A program made the position numbers and the translations under genes. Shown here piece by piece: positions 61,490 through 64,000 of a stretch of 64,000 bases of DNA. Numbering within the stretch: position 1 is the first letter of the stretch; every line of letters begins with the position of its first letter. Source of the stretch: Enterovibrio norvegicus_B (GTDB taxonomy: Bacteria > Pseudomonadota > Gammaproteobacteria > Enterobacterales > Vibrionaceae); contig NZ_MDAG01000002.1 of NCBI RefSeq assembly GCF_002876705.1, forward strand, positions 122,020-186,019. Reading direction: 5' to 3'. A model generated the notes under the pieces. It was not told the origin of the DNA and did no database searches. It saw only the letters and a list, made by a program, of their open reading frames with translations.

Positions 61490-62070
61490 GCTTGCTTAAC
61501 TCCTTTTGCGCTGTCGGCAGGGAGTTGAACAACAGGAATTTGATTGAGCTGCCATTTCCAATTTTCAGGGGTGGTTTGAACCGGGATCATTTCTATACAG
61601 TCAGTAGGGCACGGCGCGACACAAAGATCACAGCCGGTACATTCATCTTTGATGATGGTGTGCATGGCTTTGGTGCTGCCAATGATGGCATCCACCGGAC
61701 AGGCTTGAATGCATTTGGTGCAGCCAATGCAATCGTCTTCGTGAATAAACGCGACAGTTTTTAGGCTGGTTTCTTCATCATGCGCAGATTCAGTGACTTC
61801 AACGCCCATAAGGTCAGCGAGTTTCACGATGGTCGCTTGACCACCGGGAGGGCATTTATTGATGTCATCACCGTTGGCTATGGCTTGCGCATAAGGGCGA
61901 CAACCAGGATAGCCACATTGACCACATTGCGTTTGCGGCAGAATGGCGTCGATTTGCTCGACGATCGGATCAGCTTCCACTTTGAAACGAATGGAAGCAA
62001 AACCAAGCAAAATACCGAATACGGCAGCCAGGACGGCGATAGCAAGTACCGCAATCAAAATTCCGGTCAT
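61486..62070 (-). CDS. rnfB: Electron transport complex subunit RnfB (RsxB)
   Basis: 194 residues. N-terminal membrane helix (about 5-25), a 4Fe-4S domain with CGQCGYPGCRPYAQAI (about 49-64), and two ferredoxin-type clusters: CIGCTKCIQACPVDAI and CTGCDLCVAPCPTDCI. It takes electrons from or gives them to the complex on the cytoplasmic side. Stop/start overlaps with rnfA (one base) and rnfC (four bases). Confidence 0.97.
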   Translation of the reverse strand: MTGILIAVLAIAVLAAVFGILLGFASIRFKVEADPIVEQIDAILPQTQCGQCGYPGCRPYAQAIANGDDINKCPPGGQATIVKLADLMGVEVTESAHDEETSLKTVAFIHEDDCIGCTKCIQACPVDAIIGSTKAMHTIIKDECTGCDLCVAPCPTDCIEMIPVQTTPENWKWQLNQIPVVQLPADSAKGVKQA

Positions 62071-62651
62071 TACAATTTCACCAAACCAGTGAAGCCCATA
62101 AAGGCGAGAGACATAAGGCCTGCGGTGATCATAGCGATGGACGCACCTTTGAAAGGTTGAGGCACATCTGCTGCAGCGATACGTTCGCGCATTGCTGCAA
62201 ACAGAATCAAAACAAGTGAGAAGCCAGCAGCTGCGCCAAAGCCATAGATAATGGATTCAATAAAGTTATGTCTTTCATTGATATTAAGCAGTGCTACACC
62301 GAGAACGGCACAGTTTGTCGTGATCAATGGCAAGAAGATGCCTAATAAGCGGTAAAGTGTTGGGCTTGTTTTGTGAACCACCATTTCTGTGAACTGCACG
62401 ACAACGGCAATCACGAGGATGAAACTGAGTGTGCGCAAGTACTCGATGCCTAAAGGCTCAAGTACGTATGTTTCCACAAGGTAGGCGCTTACCGATGCGA
62501 GTGTAAGCACAAAGGTCGTTGCGAGACCCATACCGATAGCGGTTTCTAGCTTCTTTGATACACCCATAAATGGGCATAAGCCAAGAAACTTAACCAGCAC
62601 AAAATTGTTCACCAAGACGGTGCCGACAAGAAGCAACAAATACTCAGTCAT
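62070..62651 (-). CDS. rnfA: Electron transport complex subunit RnfA (RsxA)
   Basis: 193 residues from the ATG at 62651, which matches the family start MTEYLLLLVGTVLVNNFVLV; the frame is open 43 codons further but that part is not typical. Six membrane helices; GLCPFMGVSKKLETAIGMG is the conserved cluster-binding loop shared with NqrE. First gene of the rnfABCDGE-nth operon. Confidence 0.97.
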   Translation of the reverse strand: MTEYLLLLVGTVLVNNFVLVKFLGLCPFMGVSKKLETAIGMGLATTFVLTLASVSAYLVETYVLEPLGIEYLRTLSFILVIAVVVQFTEMVVHKTSPTLYRLLGIFLPLITTNCAVLGVALLNINERHNFIESIIYGFGAAAGFSLVLILFAAMRERIAAADVPQPFKGASIAMITAGLMSLAFMGFTGLVKL

Positions 62652-62842
62652 GCCATTCTTCGAAAATTTTAAAGAGATCTTTATATTATCGGACTTTGGC
62701 GCGTCTATAACAACTGATAGGCGGAAGGGTTTTTCATGAAAATGACCATTATGGTCATTCTTTATGCGACTTAGTGCCAACTTTACACGGTATCAATAAG
62801 GCAGCAACAATTTCACGCAGGAAGAATTAAAGTGCAGATAAC

Positions 62843-62872
62843 AAAAAACCCAGCTAAAAAGCTGGGTTTTTT
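62843..62872 (-). terminator. Rho-independent terminator of the tRNA-Asn array
   Basis: Stem AACCCAGC/GCTGGGTT with TAAAAA loop and a U run on the minus strand, ten bases past the tRNA-Asn 3' end. Confidence 0.88.
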
Positions 62873-62881
62873 GTTTGAAAG

Positions 62882-62957
62882 TGGCTCCCCCTGCAAGACT
62901 TGAACTTGCGACATACGGATTAACAGTCCGCCGTTCTACCAACTGAACTAAGGGGGA
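62882..62957 (-). tRNA. tRNA-Asn (anticodon GTT)
   Basis: 76 bases with encoded CCA. Acceptor TCCCCCT/AGGGGGA, D-arm GTTC/GAAC, anticodon loop CTGTTAA in stem GCGGA/TCCGT, T-arm GCAAG-TTCAAGT-CTTGC. Last gene of a tandem array on the minus strand. Confidence 0.96.
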
Positions 62958-63036
62958 ACAGATTGTGTGGCTTGTGACATATCGCGAAGCGATACATTCA
63001 AACCCGTGATTCGTTCTTCGAACCAATCACGAAAAG

Positions 63037-63118
63037 TGGCTCCCCCTGTGAGACTTAACGGGGCCGCCTAGGCTTGCGACATATCGCGAAGCGATACACT
63101 CAAACCCGTGATTCGTTC
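63037..63118 (-). pseudogene. Broken tRNA-Asn fragment next to the assembly gap
   Basis: 63037-63057 repeats the CCA end, acceptor and part of the T-arm of tRNA-Asn, with changes. A foreign-looking GC-rich stretch (63058-63072) follows. Then the inter-tRNA spacer resumes from CTTGCGACATATCGCG. Either a deletion between the CTTGCGACATA shared by tRNA and spacer, or an assembly error beside the N run. Confidence 0.6.
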
Positions 63119-63879
63119 NNNNNNNNNNNNNNNNNNNNNNNNNNNNNNNNNNNNNNNNNNNNNNNNNNNNNNNNNNNNNNNNNNNNNNNNNNNNNNNNNN
63201 NNNNNNNNNNNNNNNNNNNNNNNNNNNNNNNNNNNNNNNNNNNNNNNNNNNNNNNNNNNNNNNNNNNNNNNNNNNNNNNNNNNNNNNNNNNNNNNNNNNN
63301 NNNNNNNNNNNNNNNNNNNNNNNNNNNNNNNNNNNNNNNNNNNNNNNNNNNNNNNNNNNNNNNNNNNNNNNNNNNNNNNNNNNNNNNNNNNNNNNNNNNN
63401 NNNNNNNNNNNNNNNNNNNNNNNNNNNNNNNNNNNNNNNNNNNNNNNNNNNNNNNNNNNNNNNNNNNNNNNNNNNNNNNNNNNNNNNNNNNNNNNNNNNN
63501 NNNNNNNNNNNNNNNNNNNNNNNNNNNNNNNNNNNNNNNNNNNNNNNNNNNNNNNNNNNNNNNNNNNNNNNNNNNNNNNNNNNNNNNNNNNNNNNNNNNN
63601 NNNNNNNNNNNNNNNNNNNNNNNNNNNNNNNNNNNNNNNNNNNNNNNNNNNNNNNNNNNNNNNNNNNNNNNNNNNNNNNNNNNNNNNNNNNNNNNNNNNN
63701 NNNNNNNNNNNNNNNNNNNNNNNNNNNNNNNNNNNNNNNNNNNNNNNNNNNNNNNNNNNNNNNNNNNNNNNNNNNNNNNNNNNNNNNNNNNNNNNNNNNN
63801 NNNNNNNNNNNNNNNNNNNNNNNNNNNNNNNNNNNNNNNNNNNNNNNNNNNNNNNNNNNNNNNNNNNNNNNNNNNNNNN
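63119..63879. other. Assembly gap (761 N)
   Basis: Undetermined bases inside a tandem tRNA-Asn array. Array units are about 155 bp, so the true content may be several more tRNA-Asn copies; the N count need not equal the real length. Confidence 0.95.
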
Positions 63880-63895
63880 AACAAACCACGAAAAG

Positions 63896-63971
63896 TGGCT
63901 CCCCCTGCAAGACTTGAACTTGCGACATACGGATTAACAGTCCGCCGTTCTACCGACTGAACTAAGGGGGA
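63896..63971 (-). tRNA. tRNA-Asn (anticodon GTT), second copy
   Basis: 76 bases, identical to the copy at 62882-62957 except one D-loop base. It is followed on its 5' side by the same spacer beginning AACAGATTGTGTGG. Confidence 0.96.
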
Positions 63972-64000
63972 ACAGATTGTGTGGTTTGCGACATACCGCG

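Noticed and set aside
63027..63937. Frames spanning the N run
   Set aside because: Made of undetermined bases; no information.
1..64000. CRISPR arrays or insertion sequences
   Set aside because: No regularly spaced identical repeats with unique spacers and no transposase frame were seen in the window.

Overview
The window is about 63.2 kb of determined sequence plus a 761-base run of N near the right end. It comes from a Vibrionaceae chromosome. This rests on the rnfABCDGE-nth operon with a long repeat-tailed RnfC, a VolA-type surface lipase beside tandem FadL porins, MotY of the sodium-driven polar flagellum, and E. coli-like local orders such as ansA-sppA-ydjA-topB and yejM-yejL/yejK. An Enterovibrio or Grimontia relative is my best guess for genus, with low confidence.

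Layout. 1-1.25 kb: N-terminal part of an RTX-repeat protein (minus strand) behind a long, mostly non-coding leader. 2-9.9 kb: ansA, sppA, fadH (with a FadR-like operator), a YdjA-type nitroreductase and topB. 10-12.6 kb: a GAF-like/GGDEF protein and a TSUP permease. 12.7-24.4 kb: an 11.6-kb integrated element in a tRNA-Pro(GGG) gene, bounded by perfect 54-bp direct repeats. 24.5-27.8 kb: yejM, yejL and yejK. 28-31.8 kb: a membrane-bound Hpt protein and a hybrid histidine kinase. 31.9-35.4 kb: a YgbA-family protein behind an FNR/DNR-type box, then a DctPQM TRAP transporter. 35.5-39.7 kb: an M20 peptidase with YjiH/YjiG-like permease subunits, and an NhaC-type antiporter. 40.3-44.3 kb: asd, sodB, grxD and a YuiF-like antiporter. 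44.5-49.9 kb: volA and two fadL paralogues. 50-56.6 kb: rnt, motY, a dCache/HD-GYP protein, gloA and nth. 56.6-62.7 kb: the rnf operon. 62.8-64 kb: a tandem tRNA-Asn array interrupted by the assembly gap.

The most interesting part is the element. It has a tyrosine integrase, an AlpA-like regulator, a P4-alpha/D5-type primase-helicase (frameshifted near its N-terminus) and a small-terminase-like protein, but no capsid or tail genes. This is the make-up of a phage satellite (PICI- or P4-like). Its cargo is unusual: a complete flagellin gene behind a near-consensus sigma-54 (RpoN) promoter, so it looks tied into the host's polar-flagellum programme. It also carries a HEPN-like protein, a pentapeptide-like membrane protein and a 3' remnant of umuC. 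I infer that the flagellin, HEPN and membrane genes are anti-phage or surface-altering cargo. The sequence alone does not prove this.

Elsewhere the genes are ordinary core functions: fatty-acid uptake and oxidation (fadL, volA, fadH), redox and electron transfer (rnf, sodB, grxD, gloA), c-di-GMP and phosphorelay signalling, and organic-acid or peptide uptake. Several show clear control sites. These are FadR at fadH, an FNR/DNR box at ygbA, sigma-28 at motY, sigma-54 at the element flagellin, and an intra-operon terminator after dctP.
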